Under the pieces are notes generated by a model. The model saw only the letters and a program-made list of their open reading frames with translations, had not been told where the DNA came from and ran no database searches. Made by a program: the position numbers and the translations under genes. From Shewanella sp. GD04112 (GTDB lineage: Bacteria > Pseudomonadota > Gammaproteobacteria > Enterobacterales > Shewanellaceae): a DNA stretch of 64,000 bases. This document shows, in pieces, positions 17,914-26,938 of this stretch; position 1 is the stretch's first letter, and each line of letters begins with the position of its first letter. The stretch is from assembly GCF_029835735.1 (NCBI RefSeq), contig NZ_JAOEAL010000001.1:124001-188000 (forward strand), read 5' to 3'.

Positions 17914-17945
17914 TTGGCGATCATTCAGCTTAATGAGCCTTTATA

Positions 17946-20900
17946 TCAACTGTTTACGCATTTCTCACGCTGCTCTAAGTGCAACATTTTCGGCAAGGTC
18001 TGGCCGAGTAATGGGGTTATTTCATCGAATGGCAGCGGTTTCGAAAGTAAATAGCCTTGTGCATAGTGGCAACCTAAGTCACGCAAAAACTGCCATTGGG
18101 CCTCGGTTTCGATTCCTTCGGCGACAAGCTCCATCTCAAGACTTTGCCCCATCATCACAATGGCCTTGACCAGATTGGCGTTAGAGCAGTTTTCGAGGGC
18201 GTGCTCGACAAAGCTGCGGTCAATCTTGATCACCGAAATCGGGAATTTTTTCAAATAACTCAAGGATGAATAGCCAGTGCCAAAGTCATCGATATAAATC
18301 TGTGAGCCTAAGTGACGGATGGATTCAAGGGTGCTTAAGCAGTGGCTGGCATCGCCCATCAGCATGCTCTCAGTGATCTCGATATGCACGTTTCTAGGAT
18401 TGATATGGTGACGGTTAAAGCATTCCTGCAGCACTTGGTCGAAGCCAATACCCCGGGTGTTTATGCACTGACGGCTGGAAACGTTGATGGCGACATTCAG
18501 GTTGAGCCCCATATGTTGCCATTGTCTTAAATCGTGCATAGCTTGGTTGAGCACCCATTCGCCCATAGGTTCGATAAGCCCAGTCTCTTCGGCGATAGCG
18601 ATAAATTGGTCTGGCGGGATCAGCCCTAAGTCGGGATCTTGCCAGCGGATCAGCGCCTCAACGCTGCAGATTTGCCCCGTCTTCATATCGACAATCGGTT
18701 GATAAAAGAGGGTAAATTCATCCTGTGCCACGGCGCGGCGCAGTCGTTGTTCCAGCTCCATGCGGGCAAACATGGCTTGGTTCATGCCCGAGGTAAAGTA
18801 CTTAAAGTTATTCCGCCCAGCATCCTTGGCCTGATACATGGCCATCTCAGTATTGCGGGTCAGCGAACTCACATCGAGCCCGTCCTCGGGGTAGACGCCG
18901 ATGCCGAAGCTGGCCGAGATCTGGATTTCCCGCTCATTTAAGTTAAAGGGCGCGGCTAAGGTTTCAATGATCCGGCTTGCCATATGCTCAATCGCGAACT
19001 CATTGGTGACGCGGGGGAGAATAAGCACAAATTCGTCGCCACCGATGCGGGCGACAAAGTCGTTCTTACCGGCAATATTTTCCAGCCGCTTAGCCACGTC
19101 TTGCAACAAGAGATCGCCCGTCGCATGGCCTTGTACATCATTGATATATTTGAATTGGTCTAAGTCGATCAGCAGAATCGCCAGCTTGCGGGAGTCGTGT
19201 TGGGCGAGTTGGATTTCATGCTGCAGGCGCTCGTTAAACAGCTTACGGTTGGGGAGACCAGTTAAGGTGTCGAAGTTTGCCTGATACCAGAGGTCTTGTT
19301 CGTATTGCTTGCGCTTACTGATATCCATAAATAAACCAATATGTTGGATTATTTCGCCCTGTTCATTACGCACCACAGTAATGGCGAGGTACTCGGGATA
19401 CACTTGGCCATCTTTGCGCTTATTCCAGATTTCGCCTTCCCATTTGCCATCTTTATGCAGCGCTTCCCACATGGCGGTGTAGTAATGATGCGGGTGGCGA
19501 TTCGAGCTTAAAATTGAGGGGCTGCGGCCTTTAACTTCTTCGAGACTATAGCCGGTGATCTGGCTAAAGGCCGGGTTAATCAACTCGATATGGTTATCGG
19601 CATCCGTGACCATAATGCCTTCGGCAGAATAGTTAAATACGGCGGCGGCGCGGCTTAGGGCATGGTTGGCCTTTTGGCGCTCGCTGATCATCCGATTCAT
19701 GGCTTGTGCCATGCGAGCCAACTCGTCGGTGCCAGAGGCATCGATATTGATATTGAGCAGCGGATCGGCGGCCATTTGCTGCATATCATTGGCAATCTTA
19801 GTGATTTTGACCATAAAGCTGCGGATGATTTTGCGGCCGAGCCAGAGGGTAATTGCCGCGGTAAAAATCGCGGAGAATAGATATAACCCTAGCAAACTGA
19901 GTGACTTAGTCTGCTCAACCTCGCTCTGATGCGCCATTTTTTCGGTGATTTCATCACTGATGGCGTGCAACTTATTGATCCTATCACTGGTGAGTGACCA
20001 CCAGTGCTTGCTGCTGACGGGATGTGGCGGCATAAGCAATTTATTGATGGCGGCACTTAGATCCTGATCATCCACTTGGATAAGGGCGCTGATTTCTTCG
20101 AGTGAGAGCTGTTGATGCTTCAACTGCTGCAACTGGGTCATGCAGAATTGGTATTGATCTATGCTGTCCTCGATGGTTTTTACCGCAGGCTTAAGCTCAG
20201 GAATATTGCGGATCTCATGGTTTAACTCGTCGAGATTCAGCTGAATAATCGATAGCGCCTTAGTAAATCGTTCCAGCGCGGCACTGTTTCCCTTAATCAA
20301 ATAGTCTTGAAAACTGTCAATCAAGCCACCGTAGCCTAAATGGGCATTGATATTTTGCACTAAGGTGCTGACGCGGATTTGCTGTTCGATGCGTTGGCTT
20401 ATCTTGAGGATACGCAGGTTTTCGGGGGAGGTTTGTACCTTGCGGATTAAGGATTGACGGTCGGAAATCGAGGCATTGCTCGCATGTTCAACTGCTTGGC
20501 CATATTCGTACATTATGGTGCTGATCGCGCGGTAGTCGTTAATGCTCAGCGTCTGCGACTGTAACATCCGATTAATTGCATCGCGCTCTTTTACCGCCAG
20601 CTGTTGCACCATGAGTATGTTGAGCAAATCCGTGTAGGCCCTAGATTGGCTGATATTGCTGGTTTGTAGCTGTAATTGCTGGATAAGTTTGACCAATTCA
20701 GTGTTGAACTGGTTGTATAAATCGATAAATGCCTTGGGATGTTGGTCTAAAGCCTCTTGGCGACCCGAAGCCAGCTTATGGCTCAGCAGTGTTAGGGTAT
20801 TGAGTTGCTCCTGCAACTGCACGGCGGCGAGTTGATTGCGACCCAATGCGGACATCAAGTTGCTTAAGGCTGAGCCGTTGAGCAGGGTGTCTAAGGCATT

Positions 20901-21179
20901 GGATGTAATCTGTTGCTGCTGTAGGAGGCGAGTTTCTTCTTGGGGGAGCGCGGGGGCAGAAAGCTGGGCGCTGAGGCCATATTCGTTATGCAGTTGGTAG
21001 AGTAGTTCGGTGGTTTGGGCGGTCGCTTGGATTGCCAGATGATTCTGATTGGCGGAGCGATATTCCTTCACTAGCACATACATCCGCGACAACACAAAAA
21101 TACTCATCATCAGCAAAGGTAGCAGTGAAAACAGAATCAACTTCTGCTTCAGGCTGAGATGCTGTAGCGTGGATGGCAT
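17946..21179 (-). CDS. Membrane sensor with NIT-like, HAMP, PAS, GGDEF and EAL domains
   Basis: A 1077-residue inner-membrane signalling protein. Helix 1 is about residues 13-36, and a long helical periplasmic part (about 40-420) resembles nitrate/nitrite-sensing (NIT) domains. Helix 2 is about 425-450, followed by HAMP, PAS (about 506-625), GGDEF (about 630-790) and EAL (about 805-1060). The GGDEF signature is intact; the I-site Arg (RxxD) is replaced (GKND). EAL motifs are complete: EALIRW, NVSSRQ, DDFGTGYSS, KIDRSFV and AEGIET. It may therefore make or degrade cyclic-di-GMP, with EAL the more certain activity. AGGAG precedes the start. Confidence 0.92.
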   Translation of the reverse strand: MPSTLQHLSLKQKLILFSLLPLLMMSIFVLSRMYVLVKEYRSANQNHLAIQATAQTTELLYQLHNEYGLSAQLSAPALPQEETRLLQQQQITSNALDTLLNGSALSNLMSALGRNQLAAVQLQEQLNTLTLLSHKLASGRQEALDQHPKAFIDLYNQFNTELVKLIQQLQLQTSNISQSRAYTDLLNILMVQQLAVKERDAINRMLQSQTLSINDYRAISTIMYEYGQAVEHASNASISDRQSLIRKVQTSPENLRILKISQRIEQQIRVSTLVQNINAHLGYGGLIDSFQDYLIKGNSAALERFTKALSIIQLNLDELNHEIRNIPELKPAVKTIEDSIDQYQFCMTQLQQLKHQQLSLEEISALIQVDDQDLSAAINKLLMPPHPVSSKHWWSLTSDRINKLHAISDEITEKMAHQSEVEQTKSLSLLGLYLFSAIFTAAITLWLGRKIIRSFMVKITKIANDMQQMAADPLLNINIDASGTDELARMAQAMNRMISERQKANHALSRAAAVFNYSAEGIMVTDADNHIELINPAFSQITGYSLEEVKGRSPSILSSNRHPHHYYTAMWEALHKDGKWEGEIWNKRKDGQVYPEYLAITVVRNEQGEIIQHIGLFMDISKRKQYEQDLWYQANFDTLTGLPNRKLFNERLQHEIQLAQHDSRKLAILLIDLDQFKYINDVQGHATGDLLLQDVAKRLENIAGKNDFVARIGGDEFVLILPRVTNEFAIEHMASRIIETLAAPFNLNEREIQISASFGIGVYPEDGLDVSSLTRNTEMAMYQAKDAGRNNFKYFTSGMNQAMFARMELEQRLRRAVAQDEFTLFYQPIVDMKTGQICSVEALIRWQDPDLGLIPPDQFIAIAEETGLIEPMGEWVLNQAMHDLRQWQHMGLNLNVAINVSSRQCINTRGIGFDQVLQECFNRHHINPRNVHIEITESMLMGDASHCLSTLESIRHLGSQIYIDDFGTGYSSLSYLKKFPISVIKIDRSFVEHALENCSNANLVKAIVMMGQSLEMELVAEGIETEAQWQFLRDLGCHYAQGYLLSKPLPFDEITPLLGQTLPKMLHLEQREKCVNS

Positions 21180-21542
21180 GTAAACTTACTCCTACTTTTG
21201 CCTGGTTGGAGACATAAAAAATCAAGGCATAACCTTGATGTGTTGAAAGCGAAAAAAACCAGACACTGGGTGTGGATATTTAACATAGAAGCAAGAGGGT
21301 CGCGACCCCTAGTTTATGGATATCTAATCTAGCTCACGAAATTCAGTTATTTATTATATATAACTAACATACTATTTTTATTAGTGTATTTACTCACCTA
21401 GCAAACAAATAAATTGCCTGTCTGTGATATCCGATGGGATTTGATACAAAAGCTAAGATTTTGTGCCAAGGATAATCGGCAAATAAAAAAGGACGTGGGC
21501 AGGGCCGACGTCCTTTAAATCGAATTCCGCTTGTGGGGTTAA
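21180..21542. other. Intergenic region between ribB and the GGDEF/EAL gene
   Basis: 363 bases. On the minus strand it holds the ribB terminator and then the promoter and ribosome binding site of the GGDEF/EAL gene. A 7-bp inverted repeat, ATCAAGG...CCTTGAT, lies at about 21220-21239. An AT-rich stretch (about 21340-21415) looks promoter-like. No gene is seen. Confidence 0.55.
21486..21518 (-). terminator. Intrinsic terminator after ribB
   Basis: Read on the minus strand, AAAGGACGT pairs with ACGTCCTTT around a GC-rich loop and is followed by a run of T (A-run at 21483-21489 on the plus strand). It lies just after the ribB stop codon. Confidence 0.8.
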
Positions 21543-22196
21543 TTAGCCAACGTTGGCTAATAACGACTTACGGTAAATGACGATATCTTCAATCGTCAGC
21601 ACTGGCATATTGTGCGCTGCACCAAAGGCGATAATTTCTGGCAGACGCGCCATAGTGCCATCGGGATTGGTGACTTCGCATAACACGCCCGCAGGCTTGA
21701 GGCCGGCCAGTTGCATTAAATCGATAGTGCCTTCGGTATGGCCACGGCGAGTTAATACGCCGCCGGGTTGGGCGCGCAGTGGGTACACATGGCCTGGGCG
21801 AGCTAAATCGCTCGGCTTAGCATTGTCGGCGATAGCAGCTTTAATGGTGGTGACGCGGTCCGCGGCCGAAACGCCAGTGGTGACTCCCACTTTGGCTTCG
21901 ATACTCACAGTAAACGCGGTGCCATATTGGCTCGAGTTGTTTTCGACCATAGGGGGCAGCTCGAGGGCTTTGACCTTTTCATCCGGTAAACACAAACACA
22001 CGATACCGCTGCATTCGCGGATTAGCATGGCCATTTGCGCATTGGTCAGTGACTCGGCGGCAAAAATTAAGTCGCCTTCGTTTTCTCTATCTTCGTCATC
22101 GACGACCAACACACCTTGGCCTTGGCGCAGGGCTTCAAGACCCGCTTCAACGCGTTCGATAGCAGTACCAAAAGGAGCAAGTAAAGACTGATTCAT
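21543..22196 (-). CDS. ribB: 3,4-dihydroxy-2-butanone-4-phosphate synthase
   Basis: A 217-residue cytosolic enzyme that converts ribulose 5-phosphate to dihydroxybutanone phosphate and formate in riboflavin synthesis. Conserved blocks are VVDDEDRENEGDLIFAAE (acidic metal loop), SGIVCLCL, and GHVYPLRAQPGGVLTRRGHT with TEGTIDLM. Its length equals that of stand-alone RibB (217 aa); there is no GTP cyclohydrolase II domain, unlike RibBA fusions. It is preceded by a full FMN riboswitch and a 215-base leader. AAGGATATTAACC precedes the ATG. Confidence 0.95.
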   Translation of the reverse strand: MNQSLLAPFGTAIERVEAGLEALRQGQGVLVVDDEDRENEGDLIFAAESLTNAQMAMLIRECSGIVCLCLPDEKVKALELPPMVENNSSQYGTAFTVSIEAKVGVTTGVSAADRVTTIKAAIADNAKPSDLARPGHVYPLRAQPGGVLTRRGHTEGTIDLMQLAGLKPAGVLCEVTNPDGTMARLPEIIAFGAAHNMPVLTIEDIVIYRKSLLANVG

Positions 22197-22411
22197 GGTT
22201 AATATCCTTTAAAAATACGACATGGGAATTTCCAGAATCAGGGCGTGCAGAAATACAGCCTTTACCCCAAAGGGGATTGAGCTGTAGCAATAGACCCATT
22301 TAAGCTCAGAGGCTTACGTAGGCTAATTGCAAAATATGAGGCTAACATTCAGATGGCGATGGCTTTCGCTCATTGGCTGAAACGAAGCGCCTGCATCCTA
22401 ATGTTGTCTTA
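22197..22411 (-). promoter_or_regulatory. ribB: ribB leader between riboswitch and start codon
   Basis: 215 bases of untranslated leader on the minus strand after the FMN aptamer. It contains a short CCCC-TTT-GGGG hairpin at about 22265-22275 and the ribosome binding site. It should hold the expression platform. No obvious terminator with a T-run is present, which points to control of translation or Rho access rather than intrinsic termination; this is inference. Confidence 0.5.
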
Positions 22412-22638
22412 CATTCTCTTCCATCCGGACTCAGTACCGTTGCTATGATGGCAAACAGTCCATTACCGTCGGCTCTGGAATAGTAGCGCTCGATAGGCGT
22501 TAACCAAAACGAGACAAGCTAAGTCACCAGATCTGCTGACCCCGAAATTGCATTCGGGCGCTCGCGGGCTTTAGTGGGAGTGAAAACGGCTCACGACACT
22601 ATTTACCGCCGGTGGGGAGTTTCACCCCGCCCTGAGAA
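22412..22638 (-). ncRNA. FMN riboswitch (RFN element) controlling ribB
   Basis: Read on the minus strand, the conserved RFN blocks appear in order: TTCTCAGGGCGGGGTGAAA, CCCCACCGGCGGTAAA, AGCCCGCGAGCGCC, GGTCAGCAGATCTGGTGA, CCAGAGCCGACGGT, and finally GTCCGGATGGAAGAGAATG. This is a complete FMN-binding aptamer about 227 bases long. A variable arm of roughly 30 bases lies just before the last block. High FMN is expected to lower ribB expression. Confidence 0.97.
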
Positions 22639-22883
22639 TTGTTGTTAGGCCTTAGCCTAAAAACGCGGTTATGTTGCGCCTATTTAGTTGGAATGGCAAT
22701 AAAATCGCGCCATAAATTGGGCAATGTTTGCGCAAGCGCACAACTGGCCGCCAAGCTTAAACCAGCATCATCTTTAGGAAACTCGCAACAAGCGCTAGCT
22801 TGGGTATATCATATCCGGCACATTAACTTATTGGCTTGCCGTCGTGCCCCACGATGGTGTTTGAACGTCACAAGGACGTATAA
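22639..22883. other. Divergent promoter region of riboswitch and S9 peptidase
   Basis: 245 bases between the riboswitch (minus strand) and the peptidase (plus strand). It should contain both promoters, but no convincing -35/-10 pair could be singled out. AAGGA lies before the peptidase ATG. Confidence 0.4.
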
Positions 22884-25019
22884 ATGCGCACTCTGCTGCT
22901 TACTTTAGGTCTCGCTATGCTATTACCCGGTTGCTCCACTCCAAAAGGGCAAGTTTCTGCGCCCGTTGCGGAAAAAATTCCCCATGTGATGACCTTGCAC
23001 GGGGTCACGCGCACCGACAATTACTACTGGATGCGTGACGATAAACGCCAAGATCCTAAGGTATTGGCGCATCTGAATGCCGAAAACCGTTATACCCAAG
23101 CCTACTTTAAGCCGCTTAAGTCATTGCAGGATGGGCTGTTTAACGAACTGACCGGGCGCTTAGTGGCCGACGAGTCGAGCGTGCCTTATCAATGGCACCA
23201 GCACAGCTATTACCGCCGCTACCAAGAGGGCGGCGAATATCCGCTGATCGCCCGCAAAGGCAGTGACGGGGTTGAGCAAATGATGCTGGACGTGAATGAG
23301 CGCGCCAAGGGCCATGAGTTTTATGGTTTAGGTGGCGTCAGCGTCAGCCCAGATGAAACCATGTTGGCCTTCGGTGAAGATGTGTTAAGCCGCCGCGTGT
23401 ATAACATCTACTTTAAAGATATTGAGTCCGGCGCCATGATCACCGATGTGCTTGAAAACACAGAGGGACGCATCGTTTGGGGCAATGACAATCGCCATGT
23501 GTTTTATATCGCCAAGGATTTGCAAACCCTGCTGGGTTACCGCGTATATCGCCACGAACTCGGCACGCCACAATCGAGCGATGTGTTGGTGTATGAGGAG
23601 CAAGACGATGCTTACTACATCTCCCTCGGTAAGAGTTTAGACGAGTCGCAAATTGTGCTGTTCCACGAGAGCACCACAACCAGCGAAGTGTCAGTGTTGG
23701 ATGCTAACGATCCCCTAAGCCTGTTCAAACCTGTGCTGGCGCGGGAAGAGGGCCATGAATACAGCGTTTCTAAACTGGGCGATAGCTATTACATTCTCAC
23801 CAACTGGCAGGCGACTAACTTCCGTTTGATGAAAGTGGCGATTAAGGATGCCGCCGATAAATCTAAATGGCAGGAAGTGGTTGCCCACAATCCTAATGCG
23901 CGCATCGAAGACGAGCTGGTGCTGAAGGATTATTTGGTGATTCAAACCCGCGAGAATGGTCTAACGCGCATTAAAGTGATGCCATTCAATGGTCAAAAGC
24001 CCTTTGAGCTGAGTTTTGATGAACCCGCCTATGTGCTCGGTTTAGATGTGAACGCCCAGCAAGATAGCGATAAGTTACGTATTTTCTACTCGAGCCTGAC
24101 CACGCCTGAGGCGATTTATGAGTACCACTTAAGTAATCCCGATAGACGCGATTTGCTTAAGCAGGAACAAGTGCTTGGCGGCTTCGATGCCAGTCAATAT
24201 CGCGCCGAACGTTTATTTGTCACCGCCCGCGATGGCGCTAAGGTGCCAGTGTCCTTGGTGTATCGTAAGGATAAGTTCAAGAAAGACGGCACTAACCCTC
24301 TATATCAATATGGTTATGGTTCATATGGTTACACGGTAGAGCCTGACTTTTCTTCGTCGGTTATCAGTCTGCTCGACCGTGGCTTTGTCTATGCCATCGC
24401 CCATGTACGCGGCAGCGAAATGTTAGGTCGCCCTTGGTACGATGCGGGTAAGTTACTGAATAAAAAGAATACCTTTAATGACTTTATCGATGTCACCGCA
24501 GCCTTAACCGAGCAAGGTTATGGCGACAAGAATAAAGTGGTGGCTTCGGGCGGTAGTGCTGGCGGGCTGTTAATGGGCGCGATTGCCAATATGGCGCCTG
24601 AAAAGTACTTTGCCATTGCGGCGCACGTGCCCTTTGTGGATGTGGTCACGACCATGCTCGATGAGTCGATTCCGCTCACCACCAATGAGTACGATGAATG
24701 GGGTAATCCAAACGAGAAGACCTATTTCGACTATATGCTCAGCTATTCGCCCTACGACAATGTTGCCGACCATGAGTACCCACACCTGTTGGTCACCACA
24801 GGTTTGCATGATTCACAGGTGCAGTATTTCGAGCCAGCGAAATGGGTAGCGAAACTGCGTGAAGTGCAAAATAAATGGTACAAACTGGACGATAAGGTGT
24901 TGTTATTCGACGTGAATATGGATGCAGGACACGGTGGCAAGAGTGGCCGTTACCGCCAGTACCAAGACACTGCGCAGGAATATGCCTTCTTCCTAAGCCT
25001 GCTCGGCATGACTAAGTAG
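22884..25019 (+). CDS. ptrB: S9 prolyl-oligopeptidase family lipoprotein, oligopeptidase B-like
   Basis: A 711-residue serine peptidase. The N-terminus has a lipoprotein signal with lipobox LPGC (Cys at 17), unlike cytosolic E. coli PtrB. Then come DNYYWMRDD...LAHLNAENRYT, the start of the beta-propeller typical of oligopeptidase B, and the C-terminal alpha/beta hydrolase with the nucleophile in ASGGSAGGLLMG (Ser558). The catalytic Asp is in LHDSQVQYFEP and the His in DAGHGGKSGRYRQ. It is predicted to cut short peptides after basic residues in the periplasm. AAGGA precedes the ATG. The symbol is by family resemblance. Confidence 0.88.
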   Translation: MRTLLLTLGLAMLLPGCSTPKGQVSAPVAEKIPHVMTLHGVTRTDNYYWMRDDKRQDPKVLAHLNAENRYTQAYFKPLKSLQDGLFNELTGRLVADESSVPYQWHQHSYYRRYQEGGEYPLIARKGSDGVEQMMLDVNERAKGHEFYGLGGVSVSPDETMLAFGEDVLSRRVYNIYFKDIESGAMITDVLENTEGRIVWGNDNRHVFYIAKDLQTLLGYRVYRHELGTPQSSDVLVYEEQDDAYYISLGKSLDESQIVLFHESTTTSEVSVLDANDPLSLFKPVLAREEGHEYSVSKLGDSYYILTNWQATNFRLMKVAIKDAADKSKWQEVVAHNPNARIEDELVLKDYLVIQTRENGLTRIKVMPFNGQKPFELSFDEPAYVLGLDVNAQQDSDKLRIFYSSLTTPEAIYEYHLSNPDRRDLLKQEQVLGGFDASQYRAERLFVTARDGAKVPVSLVYRKDKFKKDGTNPLYQYGYGSYGYTVEPDFSSSVISLLDRGFVYAIAHVRGSEMLGRPWYDAGKLLNKKNTFNDFIDVTAALTEQGYGDKNKVVASGGSAGGLLMGAIANMAPEKYFAIAAHVPFVDVVTTMLDESIPLTTNEYDEWGNPNEKTYFDYMLSYSPYDNVADHEYPHLLVTTGLHDSQVQYFEPAKWVAKLREVQNKWYKLDDKVLLFDVNMDAGHGGKSGRYRQYQDTAQEYAFFLSLLGMTK

Positions 25020-25029
25020 GCACCAACGG

Positions 25030-25473
25030 GTGACCGATTTAGTGATTGAAGCCGCTAATTCAACTCTCTTGGCTAGCCCCAAAAAAGGGGCTAGCCAAAC
25101 TCAAGCTGCTAACCAAACTCAGCTTTCTAGCAAGCCAGAAGCGCTAGGAGCTGAGCAAGCTGTTACTTCCGAACAAGGTGCGACGTCAGAGATAGAACAA
25201 GTCTCGATGTGGTATCTGTACCTTATCCGCTGCGCCAATGGCCACTTATACACAGGCATCACCACAGATGTCGCACGCCGCTTTAACGAACATCAATCAA
25301 GCAGCCCCAAAGCAGCAAAGTACCTGCGCGGCAAAGGGCCATTAACCCTAATGTATCAAGAACAAGTCGGCACCCGCAGCGATGCTCTAAAGCGTGAAAT
25401 CGCGGTTAAGAAGTTAAGCCGCAGTCAAAAGCTGGCAATGATTGAGTTTGGAATGATAGTGGGGAACGATTAA
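25030..25473 (+). CDS. GIY-YIG nuclease domain protein, YhbQ-like, with an odd N-terminal extension
   Basis: The frame is 147 codons from a GTG at 25030. The conserved part begins at an internal ATG, 25207: MWYLYLIRCANGHLYTGITT, then DVARRFNEHQ and ALKREIAVKKLS. That is a standard small GIY-YIG domain of about 88 residues, with the catalytic Tyr, Arg and Glu positions present. Residues 1-59 are a Ser/Gln/Ala-rich stretch with no visible domain, and its DNA contains a 12-bp perfect hairpin. Neither start has a good ribosome binding site, so 25207 may be the true start. It lies 10 bases after the peptidase gene. Confidence 0.78.
   Translation: MTDLVIEAANSTLLASPKKGASQTQAANQTQLSSKPEALGAEQAVTSEQGATSEIEQVSMWYLYLIRCANGHLYTGITTDVARRFNEHQSSSPKAAKYLRGKGPLTLMYQEQVGTRSDALKREIAVKKLSRSQKLAMIEFGMIVGND
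25069..25098 (+). repeat. Perfect 12-bp inverted repeat
   Basis: TTGGCTAGCCCC (25069-25080), a loop of six A, then GGGGCTAGCCAA (25087-25098). It could be a terminator remnant of the upstream peptidase gene (no T-run follows) or an RNA hairpin. It falls inside the possible N-terminal extension of the GIY-YIG gene. Confidence 0.8.
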
Positions 25474-25582
25474 GCACAGTCATTTCAGTGACACGCAGCA
25501 AGTACGTCCTTGTATGCTCGACGGCGGCATCCATGCCGCCAACGGTCACCTCCATGTCAGTGCTTAATCCCGTTAAGCACGG
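25471..25582 (-). repeat. Palindromic repeat, copy A
   Basis: Contains a perfect hairpin GGCGGCAT-CC-ATGCCGCC (25523-25540), arms with GTGAC/GGTCAC, and a conserved block that on the minus strand reads GAGCATACAAGGACGTACT. The block matches copy B at 16 of 19 positions. It overlaps the stop codon of the GIY-YIG gene. The organisation resembles small intergenic repeats scattered in Shewanella genomes; that comparison is from memory. Confidence 0.7.
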
Positions 25583-25667
25583 AGTATCCTTTAGCTTGTA
25601 CATGCCTCGATTCTGTTGTTAATTAGCAAATTTTAATAGCTGGTGCTTCGATCAATTCAGCGCTGAA

Positions 25668-26177
25668 TTACATATTCGGGAAGAATGTCTGACAAAAAAC
25701 AAATGACTCTTTATAAATAGATTCATATTCAATTTTTAATGTAGTGCCTTTCAAACTACTGAGGATGTCTTTTATTAGTGTTGCATTTTCTTTGTGTTTA
25801 GTTGTTGAAAAAATCCACTGCATTTGTCCTGGTAAAATTGATCCAGGTATACCAATAATATTGAAATGGAAATGACCAAAATTAAGCTGTGGAAATATTT
25901 CTTTGTAATCGAAGTCATCAAGGCTTAAAACAATACCGTTTTTTTCAAAAGAGACTGCTTTTATTATAGCTGGTCCAATTCCATCATTATTGATGTAAAC
26001 GCCAGCACTATCTTGATGTGTCGAAACTAATACATGGCATGATAAATAGGGTCTTACTGTAAGTTTATTATGAGTTTGGGTGACTTTACCTTGCCAAATT
26101 GTTGTTCCCAAAGCCAGTATCGCTACGAACATTGACATGATGGCTATTACTATTTCTGCTGTTAACCATGACGGCAT
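25668..26177 (-). CDS. AT-rich orphan gene, one-helix membrane protein of unknown function
   Basis: A 169-residue protein. One N-terminal membrane helix (about residues 7-28, IVIAIMSMFVAILALGTTIW) is followed by QGKVTQTHNKLTVRPYLSCH and a beta-rich domain. The pattern T-x-N-K-L-T-V-R-P resembles a family of membrane-anchored proteins of unknown function seen in accessory regions; no activity is known to me. A sampled 60 bases of this gene are 33% G+C, clearly below the neighbours. It is bracketed by two related palindromic repeats. These features suggest recent acquisition. Confidence 0.75.
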   Translation of the reverse strand: MPSWLTAEIVIAIMSMFVAILALGTTIWQGKVTQTHNKLTVRPYLSCHVLVSTHQDSAGVYINNDGIGPAIIKAVSFEKNGIVLSLDDFDYKEIFPQLNFGHFHFNIIGIPGSILPGQMQWIFSTTKHKENATLIKDILSSLKGTTLKIEYESIYKESFVFCQTFFPNM

Positions 26178-26482
26178 TTCTGATCCTAATTAATGTCTAT
26201 TTAATTATATGAAACATATACCTAATAGTAACTTAAAACAACTTAGCTTCTACTTTCCCCTTGGGTTACCCACGTATGTTCATATAGTTTATCCTAAGGC
26301 GTTTTTTATTCTGCGTCAGATTGATTGCACTGATAGATATCCCATTCTAAGTATTCCTCAAAATGGATTGTGAGCTATGTTCGCGAGTGTAATGATACAT
26401 CCATTATTAATCTCGGCTACGAAATAATGAAGGTTAGATCAGGTATTACTCGGCTATCAATGGTTGCACCAAATCAAGCATT

Positions 26483-26562
26483 GTTGCGCCAGTGACCTTC
26501 TAAAACATGGATGTTTTAGTAGAGCCTACAAGGACGTATCCACGGCGAGTCACTGGTGTAAC
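26483..26562 (+). repeat. Palindromic repeat, copy B
   Basis: Outer arms GTTGCGCCAGTGAC (26483-26496) and GTCACTGGTGTAAC (26549-26562) are near-perfect inverted repeats. An inner perfect hairpin CTAAAACAT-GG-ATGTTTTAG lies at 26500-26519. The block GAGCCTACAAGGACGTATC (26522-26540) matches copy A in opposite orientation. Confidence 0.75.
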
Positions 26563-26771
26563 AGTGCGAAAGCCTGCGGCAGGCAATTAGGGAATAGGAT
26601 AGCCAGAAGCTGTGATGTTGCCTATTAGCAACTCGAACCATTACCGAAACTAGCACTGGCTCACCGAGCGAGTTTATCTAGATAATCATTGTCAAACTTT
26701 GCTCCGAAAAACAAATAGGTAAAACGTTACCAAAGGCTTACCTGAGTTGAGTTTGAGAAAGTCTCAGACGT

Positions 26772-26805
26772 AAAAAAAGATGCCACTACAAGGGGTTAGT
26801 GGCAT
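26772..26805 (-). terminator. Intrinsic terminator of the DGSG-repeat lipoprotein gene
   Basis: On the minus strand ATGCCACTA (26797-26805 complement) pairs with TAGTGGCAT and is followed by C and seven T (A-run at 26772-26778). It is 134 bases beyond the stop codon of the gene at 26939. Confidence 0.82.
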
Positions 26806-26938
26806 AAAGTGCATAAGAATGTCCATGGAACGGTAACGCAAAAGGGGTGGGTAGAAGACTGACATTTGGTTGGGTACTGCAACATCAGTCTCTACGCCGG
26901 GAAGTTGGTTGAGCGGTAACGCTGTTAATCTAACGGGC

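Larger units (their letters stand above)
26178..26938. other. Long intergenic region with repeat and terminator
   Basis: 761 bases. They contain repeat copy B (26483-26562), a small palindrome GCCTGC-G-GCAGGC at about 26572-26584, and the minus-strand terminator of the downstream lipoprotein gene (26772-26805). The rest shows no convincing reading frame, RNA gene or insertion-sequence remnant. Confidence 0.6.

Noticed and set aside
18342..18941. Plus-strand open frames across the GGDEF/EAL gene
   Set aside because: Shadows of the minus-strand gene, with no start signals.
22639..22908. Small gene of 89 codons upstream of the S9 peptidase
   Set aside because: It overlaps the promoter region, has no ribosome binding site and runs into the peptidase start.
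26178..26938. Insertion-sequence remnant
   Set aside because: No transposase similarity in any frame; only short palindromes.
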